NCBI GenBank assembly: GCA_022577435.1
Contig: JAKOON010000002.1
Span: 11,320,001-11,384,000, forward strand
Source: Embiotoca jacksoni
Taxonomy: Eukaryota; Chordata; Actinopteri; Embiotocidae
Length of the DNA stretch: 64,000 nucleotides
Direction: 5' to 3'
Each line of letters opens with the position of its first letter. Positions within the stretch are counted from its first letter, which is position 1. A model generated the notes under the pieces. The model had not been told where the DNA came from and did no database searches. It worked only from the letters and a program-made list of their open reading frames with translations. Below are positions 48,156 through 59,582 of the stretch, piece by piece. A program made the translations under genes and the position numbers.

Positions 48156-50984
48156 CTAAAAGGACTTCTGGAAGGAGCCAATCAGGTCTTGCTCCTACCC
48201 CCCCTAAGGCGGATCCCCCTCCCTAGCTCATCAGCAGCCTGTGTCACATGACCAGGGTGAGGCGTCAGACGGAGGATGATTAATGATGCTTTTAGTACCT
48301 GTTTAGAATGAAGCTGTCCACACCGCACTGTAATTACCCACTCCCAGGCGGCAGCTGCCCAACGTAATTGCTTTTTGTTTGTTGACCTGGTTTATTGAGG
48401 AGAAAGATGGCTTTGGCTGGGTAAGATGGTGCCATGTACAGTATACAGAGGTTAGGATGTATGTATGTCAAAAATGTTGGTGGCAGTGTGTTTCAGATTT
48501 ATGTAAGCTACCAAAGTGTGAGGAGCGAGAAGATGTGTACTGGGGAGATACAAGTGACACAAAGGTGCCTCAGGTTCTGTCCTACAAATCAATGTCTTGG
48601 AACAAAATCAAAGTGAATGCATAATGTAGTTGTGGTATAGCCACAAAATGACAACAACACTGAGGTATGCAATCCTCCCACAAAAGGTCAAAGACAGCCA
48701 CAGAACTCTCAGGTAAGGTTACTGCATAACACTGCAATACACAAGTATTCAACATGCACAGTCAAGGAGGGCTATGTTCTGTCACGCATAATTTATGTCA
48801 ACATTTCAAAAGCGCGAGCGATGTGTTGCTCCGAAAATTCAAAACTAAGTTCAGAAGGTCAGTGGAATACTGAACCTAGAGATCCCACCTCCCCTTTCTT
48901 CTTTGGCTACATGCCTAAAGCAAATATGAAAATTTCAGTACCTGCGGCGCAGTGCCACGAGGACAGTGACAATGAAACCCAGATAAACAGCCCCTCGTTT
49001 GACCTATGGAGATCATAAATTTACCACCCATAAATCCTTGAGTGTTTCAGCTCCGTTTGGCGCATTTGCTGTGCCTCTCTACCAGGTTTGAGTGAGGGAA
49101 GTGTCGGGTATCAGTGCTTCTGTATGAGCAGCTTTCATCCTGCCTCTGGTTCTCACATAACTCAGTCCTGCAGCCTTTATCACCGCCTCATAAATAACTA
49201 GGCTATCGCCTGATAATGTCCGCTTAATGCTTAGTCAATAAAGCCCACAGTAAGAGGGGCCTTTTTTAGCCTCTCTCCTGTACATAAATATAAACAGTGC
49301 AGTAGATTGATGTGATGGGCAGGCTCTCTCTGCACTGGGACAAAAAGAAGCAACGTGTGGGCCTGGGAGCTGAAGGTGGGCTGTGGGGCTGCAGGTGTTT
49401 AGAGGAGATAGTGGGCCGTAATGAGGGGGCTGCAAGAGAAAGGCTGAGTGGATAGCCTTGACTGATCACCTGTGAAAGGCACATGCACACATAGACACAC
49501 AAATGATAGCGCACAGACACTAATGCACAAAGGCACATGCACACATAGGCACAGTCATTCACACACCAACACACACACTAATGCCATCATTAGTTAACCC
49601 ATTGCTGTGGATGCCTGGTGCACAAAAGCTCATCCTCCCTATTTGAAGGGCATTAGAGCATTATGATAAAGAGACTTCCCAGTGAACTGCTTTTGTATCT
49701 TGTTAGCATCTTTTCTTAATCTATTGACACATTTGCAGAACCAGCCATACGCTGCTAGCACAGAATTACGTCCGGGGTTGCAAGTTTCATTGTCTTGTGC
49801 ACATTGCAGGGGCAGTTATCGACCATTCGCACTAGTCATCAGACCATCCAATTGCAATGCGGCGCCAGGGGCAGCTGTAGTCAGTGCGATGGCTGAAATG
49901 GGATCAGACTGAGCCCTAGGGAGACAGAGGAGACTGACAGGGATGTTCCTGGGCTGAACGAGAGGGTTGATTGTGATCCATGAGTTAGTCAGTGTAGCAG
50001 CACCTGGGCTTGGAGCAGCAGCTGGGGGAGATCGGCAGTGACATACAGTGGGTTCAAACTGAGAGGGATGACACTATCGGCTCATATTGGCATACTTGGT
50101 GGGGTGCAGTCGGTGGTTTGGTTGTTATGTGTCAAGCCAGGTTCAAACCCAAGATTAGGCAAAACAATAAATGGGGCAGAAATTCCTGCTAATTAATCCC
50201 AATTTCAAATCAGGCTGCTAGATCCTGAAATTAAACTGAGTGAGTTTTTTGTTCTCTTTTTTTTCTCTCTCTACTTGAGCTTTCATTATCACACAGTTAG
50301 CTTGCCAAAGTCACTTTGGTTGCTAATTCCTCTCAACTCACCCATAACTTTGGGGCACAATAACTCTCAATCAAATTCTATAAAAGGTGTGTGTCTACTA
50401 CAAATAAGTCTAAGTAAACTCAGGAACTTTCACTGCTAATACCATGCTTTATTCCCCTGATGTTTGATAATGTGGTAATGGATTAAGATGCCTTGCAGAA
50501 AAAAATTAAAATAAAATTTACAAAACACAACATTCGCAAGTGACCACAAAACTCTTTAACAAGACCGACAACATTTACCTCAAAACAAGGCATGTAGGAC
50601 ATAAAAACCTCTGGGATCGAATACAAGGACGATGATGCAGGTCAAAATACCGGTTCAACTTTTGTTTTGGAGTCCACATAAGCATGTAGTGTAAACGAAC
50701 CAGACGAGCCAGTAAACATGTTTCTAATTCCCATACATTGTGAATTTTCCCATATTACCATACCAGTAGAACACTGAAAGATTTGATGTCATCTCTTAAA
50801 TACACAAAAAACTGTAGCACCTCATCCACACAACAACCATTTCACTGCAAAGAACACTTTGAATCTCGATTAACTGCATACCCATCTTACTGACAATTAT
50901 AACTTTACAATACAAACATTAATAACCCTCTCCTAATTCTCTTTATTAGGGCAGAACATTGCACACAACAGTTTGAGCCACACA
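48156..50984. other. 3' flank without recognised genes
   Basis: Non-coding by inspection. Short CA-rich stretches near 49480-49580 and no recognised element. Confidence 0.5.
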
Positions 50985-51720
50985 AATCAATCAATCATTA
51001 CAGACTCTTTGGTCCAAGTAAGAGACAAAATGTTACATAACAAATGAGATACATTAAAAAGCTGCTAAAAGACAACTGTACCAATGTCTCCACAGCTGGG
51101 ACTGGTACCGTGTGGTACTGAGACGTGTGTTAGTCAAGACAAGAATGATTTCATTTCCGGAGTCATTTAACCGACAGATCAATTAAAACATGTGATTTCT
51201 TAGGACGACTTGTAGAGTGTTGACTCCTGCAGATAAAAAAACATTTCACTTGCACTACACCATCTTGGTCTCTTGAGTAAAACTCTCATGGCATCATTAT
51301 AAGCTACTTTAAGTCTCTTCAGGCTGGTTTTCTGTAGTTTTCCCACAAGTGTGCAGGATATAGTGGCGTTGCAGTACGCTCTTACCAAAGAAATCTTCAC
51401 TTCAACTGTGCACTTACCAAATTTGGGTGAGGGAATGTTTGCTTGTGCATACATCATTCGGCACTGCCATAAATATTATCATCATCAGTCAGTTGTTCTG
51501 CAAAAAATTACCAAGATAGTTAACCTTATCACAGTACATGGTCGCACTACATGGACTACAAACTGCAAGATCATCCGCATACATAATATGGTTCACTGAA
51601 GTATTACCAATCATGCATCCAGTATTACAGGCTTTCAATCGCTGGGACAGTTCATCAGTATACAAGTTAAACAGAACCCGGGGCAGAAAACTATAATTAT
51701 ACATCTGACAAAATGACATT
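50985..51720 (-). mobile_element. degraded non-LTR retrotransposon (LINE) 3' fragment
   Basis: On the - strand, 51719-51489 encodes VLFNLYTDELSQRLKACNTG followed by NHIMYADDLAVCSPCSA. YADD is the catalytic motif of reverse transcriptase palm domains. Further along, 51457-51200 encodes LKVAYNDAMRVLLKRPRWCS and ASEMF, the conserved block after the RT in fish LINEs. The intervening RT segment is largely deleted, and frames are broken. The 3' end is probably at a tgattgattgatt tail (50985-50997 on +). No 5' part is seen, so this is a dead, 5'-truncated copy. The clade (Rex/L2-like) is not certain. Confidence 0.8.
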
Positions 51721-51826
51721 GCCGAACATCATGCTGGGTACACTCGCTAGCTAACGAGGTAGTATAAGAATCTTTTATCAGCTGCGAGATGCTCTGCACT
51801 ACAGTACATTCAAGAACAGAAAATAC

Positions 51827-52235
51827 ATGAAAAATGAAGAGACTGGAGACGCACCAGAAGAACCTGTGCCCAAGAGAGGACCTGTGGCTGTGGTTTGGAA
51901 AAATACATCCTCGACCAAAAGATTCTATACAGTAAAATCTAGCGAGCCACTGTTGTTGTCTATGGTGGTAACATTAGCAACTTACTCCAACATCACAGCA
52001 GAAAACGTCTGTTGGAATAGAGTGTATGTGATTGTGATCGTCAGATCCTAGTCCATCAACCAGTAGCGCCACTAAAACATTTAAACGAAGAGTCGGACAA
52101 TGCTTGGAGAAGCATTTTCTCGGGGCACTTCATATGACACGATTAAGCAAGCGATTACAAAAGCAATAACAATCCACCCACACAATGAAACAGTCACCCT
52201 ACAGACAATGAAGATTAAAACACTGGATTCGAGGT
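51827..52235 (+). pseudogene. hAT/ZBED-type transposase relic
   Basis: Three collinear pieces in different frames. First, MKNEETGDAPEEPVPKRGPV followed by AVVWKN (51827-51904) resembles the start of BED-finger hAT transposases. Then RATVVVYGGNISNLLQHH (about 51942-51995) fits the second half of a BED zinc finger, with the usual CxxC just before it destroyed. Then SYDTIKQAITKAI (52130 on) and KTLDSR (ending at about 52232) match the conserved region after the finger, where intact copies read ITDAI and TLDPRY. Stops and frameshifts make it inactive, and the catalytic domain is missing. It lies about 107 bp from the oppositely oriented LINE fragment. Confidence 0.65.
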
Positions 52236-53092
52236 AGGTCTTGTAGGTAAATAGTCACTGTGCTAAACTTTACCGCTCTCATGTACAAATTGCTACCCCC
52301 ATATGCAACAAGGGGGGGGGTGTATAACATTAACTGAACGCTTCTATCAGGGGTATAGAAAGGCAAGGCACATACCATAATGCTAAGCGAAAGACTGGAC
52401 AGACATGTCTAACAATGTATTGAATTGTATTGTCATGTATTTTGCAGAATAACAAGTCACGAAAGAAAATAGTAATTCTCTATTCAATTGGGAAAAATAT
52501 ATGATACATGATGATATTAAAATATTGTATTCTATGTCCCCCTGAGTGTAAAATAAGCCAATATAAAGGCCCAATCAAGCAAAATAAAAAAAAATAAAAA
52601 ACTCAAAAACCTCATATACTGTTAAACTGCCAGAACCTTACAAATACTATGATAAAAAAATGTTAGTCATGATATTGTTAGAGGCCGTGTGAAGCAGGCT
52701 GTAGTGTAGCTGAAAGCCTAAACAAACATCAACCCTTCCCTTTTAGTGTCCCAACTCACCACCCTTAAACAGCTGTTACACAGAACCACAGACCTGGAGA
52801 CCTCGTACAGATCTAACTATCCCTGATCTCTTTTTTTTTAGACGACAAGGTCAACACATTATGAGGTCTGGATTGGTCTGAGGGAGAGGTGCACACAGGT
52901 AAACACCTTTCAGGGGGCGGGAAAATGGTGATTAGGTACATCAAGGCTGATCTCTACAGCCCTGCCAGGAGGAGATAGATGAGGATTGGACCGCTGGCTA
53001 TATCCGCCCTAAAAAAAAAACAAAAAAAAAACAGGGCTGTGCATGGCAAATAGATGTGGACACGAGGGACGTAAGCCCCCTTAGTCATCAGG
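52236..53092. other. unassigned sequence next to transposon relics
   Basis: Includes a poly-G run (52310-52319) and two adjoining A-runs (53010-53031). Possibly the body of the retroposon whose tail follows. Nothing is recognisable at protein level. Confidence 0.35.
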
Positions 53093-53150
53093 ATAAAAAA
53101 AAAATTCCCCTCGGGGATTAATAAAGTATATACCTACCTACCTACCTACC
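53093..53150 (+). repeat. retroposon-type 3' tail with (CTAC)n
   Basis: aattcccctcggggattaat aaagtat followed by (ACCT)n/(CTAC)n. This is the characteristic 3' terminus of a family of fish retroposons, where a small hairpin (cccctcgggg) precedes aataaagta and a tetranucleotide tail. The body upstream (52,680-53,090) is not recognised. Confidence 0.5.
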
Positions 53151-54563
53151 ATACAATTGGTGGCACCTCAGTAGTCAGCCTTAGCTTCATTCTCCAAATG
53201 CACAGGAACAAACATGACCTCTGGTTTACCCTGAAAAAAAATGCACTTTTGCACAAGAACAAGCTGAAAAATATATAATATTGCATTTTAAGTTGTAATT
53301 ACTCAACCTATGCAACACCAACTATCAAGCAGAAATGTCTCTCTAATAAACCAAACAACAACAACAAGACCACAGTATTCTCTAGGAATCACTATCCAAG
53401 AAAAAATAATGAACTCATAATTTATGCATAACATGTAAGGCCATGTAATACAAATTAATGACAGACCATCCAACCTTGAAGTTGCTGGAAGGACCATTTC
53501 CTCACTATAGAGATGCTCTTAGTGGAGCTCCCCTCTTAATATGCTGGGGAGTTATCAGCAGACCAACAGCTATTTTTCAATGGAATGCAAAGAGAAGGGA
53601 TTATTACAGATGAGTTTGTCTGACTCTGGGTAAGTAATACAATAAACTTATTTGATAAAATGTTGGATGCACTTAAACGCATCATACCCGGAGTGTCTGC
53701 AAAAGCATCACTGTCATCTACCGCTCGTACTGGACCTCATTTATCAATATTTGCTTCAGTGCTAGAGGACTCTGAAAAGCTGGCACAAAACACTGACTCT
53801 GTTGTGCAATATTTCAAGGCTCTGTCCTGCTTATTTCTTGCTTGTGGATTCTGTAAGAAAGTGTGTTGTTTGAATAAAAGTTGTTGTGAAATGATTTGAA
53901 GCTTTTTGGCATGCAAACTCAAAATAAAGCCACAGAAAAATTTCAGGTGAAAAAAAAAAGGCAAAGCAGAATTCAAAAATATCTATAGCCATATTCTACC
54001 TAAAAATACTGCATGATGAGTAGCCATCTAATGACCTGAGCTTTTTGCATTCAGGATTCCCTCACAACCTCAAGCCACAGATTTCTTCCCTGTCAGGTGC
54101 TATACTAACATAGGAGGTGGTCAGCCCAGGGGTGAGGTGGAGCAGGGGCCAGATTTAGGAGGAAGGTGAGCTAGGAGGTGCCCACAAATTAGTGAAGGCA
54201 CTGCTCCGAACACTGCGGCAAATGAATCTCCAGGGTAATGGAGACAGAACTATTGCAAAATTAGGAGAGACATTAACTGGGGTATCAATAAATAAACCTC
54301 TAATTAGGAAAAAAGAAGCGGAGCGGAGCAGGAGGAGCAGCACAGGGGGAGAATATCAATGGCACGCTCACATCTGTATGCAGGCACATCTCTCTGGTGA
54401 GGGGCTGGGCCTCACAGGGGCTTCGCCAATGGCACTGGCTCACCCATCCATTCCCGACGCGCCCTGGTGGAGAGCGTGCCCCTCTCTTTGACTGTGCAGT
54501 GAACCCAGCGTACCCTCCCTCTTTCCAAGCCTCCCTCCATGTGCAGCCCACACTTTTTCCACC

Positions 54564-54640
54564 TCTTCTCTTCTCTTCTCTTCTCTTCTCTTCTCTTCTC
54601 TTCTCTTCTCTTCTCTTCTCTTCTCTTCTCTTCTCTTCTC
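54564..54640. repeat. (TTCTC)n pentanucleotide repeat
   Basis: About 15 near-perfect copies of a pyrimidine-only pentamer. Confidence 0.95.
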
Positions 54641-54754
54641 AGCTTATCTGCACAGTGCCCTGAGTGTGCCGCTGTGCTCTGTGACTTCACCATGATTGAT
54701 TGTGGTAGGGGTCCTCCACTCCCTCGGTAAGACAGAAAATGGAGGAGGGAACAC

Positions 54755-54837
54755 AGGGGAGGGAGAGAGAGGGAGAGAGCGAGCGAGAGAGAGAGAGAGA
54801 GGGGAGGGGGAGGGGGGGGGGGGAGGGGGGGGGGGGA
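54755..54837. repeat. (GA)n and poly-G purine tract
   Basis: GGGAGAGAGAGG passing into runs of up to 13 G. With the (TTCTC)n tract 115 bp away, this strand-biased region gives long spurious reading frames. Confidence 0.95.
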
Positions 54838-57800
54838 ATGAGCAAAGCAGAAAAGCCTGGAGAGAGTCTGTGATGGGTAAACTAAAACAGAGGCAGCATT
54901 TTTGTATGTACATGTCTGCACACATGTAGGCCTGTGCGTCTCCATCTTTTGGTATGCATTGTATTGAAATGGTGCTCGTGTTGGTAAGAATGAGGATGTG
55001 CATGCCGTGAGTCCACATGCAGGTAAGGATCCAGTTAGAATGAATAAGGAGCTGGATGTTTGGCCAGCAGAGGGATGTGGAGGTGCAACCTAGGTGTCGG
55101 TGGAGGCTGGGGGTTGAGGGGTGCGTGGCGCTGACCGCTCCCTGTCTCTCCCCCTTTGTTCCCTGGAGGGTAATAAAGACTGATGACACTGATGCTGTGC
55201 CATCCGGCTCCACAGTCTCCACTGCACAACCATTTGCGCCATCATTTATCCCGCTCACCCCCTCCCCGCTCTAATTCTGCTTTAATAACCGCCAGCTCCA
55301 TTCATCAGTGTATTGACGGGCATGACAGGCGGTGCGGCACACACTAACTCCCTGCCCTTTACTCGTTCACAGCCGGGGTCAGCGCGAGGTCACACAGTCA
55401 ATAATCACAACACACCTCACTGTCACCTTGGAGCGACTGCATGCCCTGCATATCTATCCTCGAGCATGTCCAAGCTCCTCACCGACTTTACTGCTTAGCA
55501 CCCTGCACATTTGTTACGGTCTTATGTACCCTCTTATGGACAGAGTAAGAGCAGCACCGCAAGAAACATGCAGGGCAGAGGAAGTGTTGATGTGGCTTCA
55601 CTGGTGGTCTAAATACAGTATGTGAACATGGACTCTGGTTCATTTAACTAATTTGGACACTTCCATCTCTACAATTTCCCCCCAAATATTCTTTGGGCAC
55701 AGTTAGAGTAAAGTCATTCAAGAGTCATATTTACACTTTGCTCTCACCATGTGAAGGAGATGGGTGGGGTGGGGTGGGGGAGTGGAGGGGGGGGGCAGTC
55801 ATTTGTTACAGGTGCAGAGCCTCCTTCCCTCTCCTTGGGCATTCACCTCTTCATATGCAAAACATGTCCTGCTGTCCTCCAACTCCAGCACAGTTTGCTG
55901 CCGTGACACATTTTTTCTTCATTTCGGCTTGACAGTGACATTTATGTTCATTTGCTCTGTGCAATTGTGAAGCATCTGGAGAGGCTGTTTCCCTTTTCTT
56001 TTTTTTTTTTTCTTCCTCCCTCACCTCTTTCCTTTTTTCTGTCCTGACAAAAATATTAATGCACATTTGCATGCCACAGTGACTAAGCCCTTGATGAACA
56101 GTTGGATTTTTGGGTACACACAGAGGAAGAACACCTCTGCAATTACACAGAGCAAGAAGATTAAGGGGTTCAGTGGAGTCTACTGTTTTTCGATAGATTA
56201 CAATGTGCGTGGTGACTCAGGGCACAGCCTGGATCGGTGGCTCTGGGAACCTACAACAGTCTATGAATCTTGTGATGCTGCTGAGTACGGTGGTGCTGGG
56301 AGTTGTGGTGCACAGGGGAGCTGAACATGCTGCACACAGTGCTGGGCCATGTGGCACCCACCCTTCTTCCTCCTCCATGGTCACATGATTTATCCCCATG
56401 ATTTATCCCTATACTATCCACTTTTCCTGACCCCTTCTGCTCACGCATGTATCCAGACACGCAAAATTACAAAGACACAAACAACAGGCTTCATGGGGTA
56501 GGCAAATTAAAAAAAAAAAAAAGAAGCCGGCCAGATTTTATATTCACTGGGAAACACATACTTTCTGTTGAAACAAACCCATATGCACATACATCTCCCC
56601 ACCCTCAGCCCACTTCACCTATCCCGGACAGGCAGCAGCAGCAGCCAGGGGTGCGGGTGCTGAGGGCTCTAATCTGCGGCGCAGGTCCCATCGGCAAGGA
56701 TCATTGAGCTAATTAATAATGTGGCACAGAGAGGGATGGCAGTCATTAAGGAGCCTCGGCTGTGTGTGCCGAGATGCTGTGGGGTTCTGCACTGGAGTTT
56801 GCACGCGTGTGTGGGGTGGGGGCAGATAGAAAGGCGGGTGGATGTAGGGAGGGGGCACTGCAGACACAGGGACTGACTCCGGTATGCAACCCTTTGATTC
56901 ATAATTCACAGGGGCCAAGCAAACACGAAGACACGCCATTATACCCGACACGCAAGCACATGTGCAAACACGCATGTGGCGTGGTTATGAATGCCCGTAT
57001 ACAACACGCACATCATTTCCTGTAGTGAAACTTCAGGTAGCCTCTGTTGTTTTTTTTTTAAGGGCCAGCCAGAGTGCAGTATGGCAGGATTTCCCTTTCC
57101 CTATTGCACCAAAGAAGACAACTCTATGTTATTCCAGTTTGGAGCTCTGTATAAAACATTGTACTGCAACAGCAGAGCCTATCACTTCCAGTCTGCAGCC
57201 ATATGTTAGGAGGCGCTGTATACATCGCCAATATTTACTATAGGCAAGGGGACCAGAAGGCTAAGAGCACTTAGTTGTGTGAGGCAGCCCAATAGCTCAG
57301 CCTTGGCTAATGAAAGGAAACAACAGGAGCAATTAGCAGTGTAAACAAACAGCTCGCTGAGGCCCCAGTCTCCAGCCTCCCCCCTGACAGCAAAGGGACT
57401 GGCAGCCTGGAGTAGGAGGTAATTGGGGGAGCTCGGAGCCGAGACAAAATCAATGGCCACGCATGCACAGACACAGCGCGATTACTCACCACCCTGCGTC
57501 ACAGCCCCGGGGACTCAAACACGACAAAGTATTGCAGCAGGTTTGACCCTGCCAGGTTTACACTCACTTCAGGAAATGCTGCTTGACTGTACCTGTTTAC
57601 ATGTATATTTGCTCATACAGCCACAGTGAAACACCCACACATACACACACACACATTCACACGCACCGGCACTCACACACTCACACTGACAACTGACACA
57701 ACACAGCATACAAGCATCGCACTTTGACCACTGGCCCTACACGGGCCTAATGACCTTCCTCTCAGTCTAATTGATCTCATCTTGGTGCCATTTATGCGTC

Positions 57801-59471
57801 TGCCGGTACACTAATGTCTCCTACTCACTCACTCATTGCGAAGTATCAGCGTCTACAGTGCGACCATGTGGCTGCGGCCTGCAGACAGCCGAGCAGAAGC
57901 CACGGACATGTATGTCTCCTCCCTCTCCCTGAGTGGAGCCGCAAGGCAGAGGGGCAGCACTAATGCAGAAGGCTGGCTGGGATTTCTACTCTGCAGGGCA
58001 CATTCTGCTGCAGGCCTGGGGCTTCTGCTGTCTGAGTGCTGGCCAAGACAATCATCAGCAAGAGAAACTTTCCTGCAGAGTTTTACGAAAGTGTACCGTA
58101 CATCCATTAAGGGATGGGAAGTCCAGGTTTGCTCAGGACTTGTTGACGCTCATCTTGGACAGAAAGATGGCAGACTTGAGTAGCAAGATCTCAGCAGCAA
58201 TGGAAGTACTGAGGCTTTTCACTTATGTACAAGCACAAATACTTCAACGTATGAAAGTAGAAGATGTGAGAATTTCTACTGGAGTAAAAGCTCATGAATC
58301 TTAAACTAATATTGCATTTAGATAACAAAAGCAAAGCATTCAATAAGTATAACTTCATCTTTAAAAGAGCTTTATTTTATTATTAGAATTGAAAATTATA
58401 ATTACATAAGTACATACATCAAGTACATCAACAAGTAAGCACTATTTTTAGTTGCCGTTCAATTTGAGCAAATATTACCGGTTTTATAAAGTTGGATAGT
58501 TTTTGTCTATTAAAAGGGCTCAATCATCTGGATGTTATATATTGCTTTATGATACGCAATAAAAAGTATATCTTATGTGGCCTTTTTGACACTGATCAAC
58601 AGAAAAATGTGTTTAAATGTCTCATGGAAAACCGAGGTATAGCTGTTCGACCATATGTTGTTTGGTAATGAAAGTATTTTATAACAAAAAGGAACAGTGC
58701 TTCAGTAAATGTACTGTGATACTTTCAAAAACTGAAGGTCTCAATAGAGTATGTGGAGTGAAGTTTTGTGTTAATAAACATTAGTGCCACTGATATGTTC
58801 TTGTGCAAAGCACTGAATCCCGTCTCCTGGAATGCTACAATGCGACAGTGTGCTCAGCCTGCCTGTTTAAAAGAGAACTTTCTCATATCACTTTACAGGT
58901 ATCACATTTTTACTACCATTATTAAATTTTTTTACCGTCCATGATGGTAGGAGTCAGCAAAATGCCAAAAATGTGAGGCAAACTGAAAGACTCTGGACTG
59001 TATTTCAAAAGGTATTCCACATGGACATGATTTTTTAGCTCACACGGGAGCTTAATCTGGATCTAAAAGACATATTCCATCATTTATGATTCAGAAAATT
59101 GGGGGGGGGATACTACATCCATCACCTGCTTCAGCTACATTTCTGATTTAGTGGTCAAATGGATGGATATTGCCTCTATTAGTCCTCATTATTACTGTAA
59201 ATTCGGCAATACCGCCAGGTCGGCTCAGTAGGGATTATGGACTGTTATTAGCAGAGTGGAGACGGAGACAGAGATACCCTCTCTATGAGATGCAGAGCAG
59301 GCAAAGTAGAGGGGCAGGAAAGAGGAATGCAATCAGGCTCCACATAATGTTCATACAGGAGACAGAGCTCTGATTGGGGTTGCAACACAGTCCCATTCAG
59401 CTCTACTTAACAACATCCTCCATAACAGCATCCCTCGGTTCAGAGAGCCAACTGTCTGGATGCTGGGCGAT

Positions 59472-59480
59472 GCGTGCGCG

Positions 59481-59549
<69 letters not shown>

Positions 59550-59582
59550 CACACCACACACACCACACACACACACACACAC
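59472..59582. repeat. (CG)n(CA)n compound microsatellite
   Basis: Alternating purine-pyrimidine run beginning gcgtgcgcgcacgcgcgc and continuing as interrupted CA. Confidence 0.95.

Noticed and set aside
53660..53899. 79-codon frame in the 3' flank
   Set aside because: No known motif and no exon-like neighbours; not supported as a gene.
54412..54945. Arg-Glu-Lys-rich 177-codon frame on the - strand
   Set aside because: Driven by the (TTCTC)n and GA tracts; no family resemblance.
58190..58440. Loose resemblance to fish repeats rich in acttgagtaaa/aagtac motifs
   Set aside because: Too degenerate to assign with confidence.
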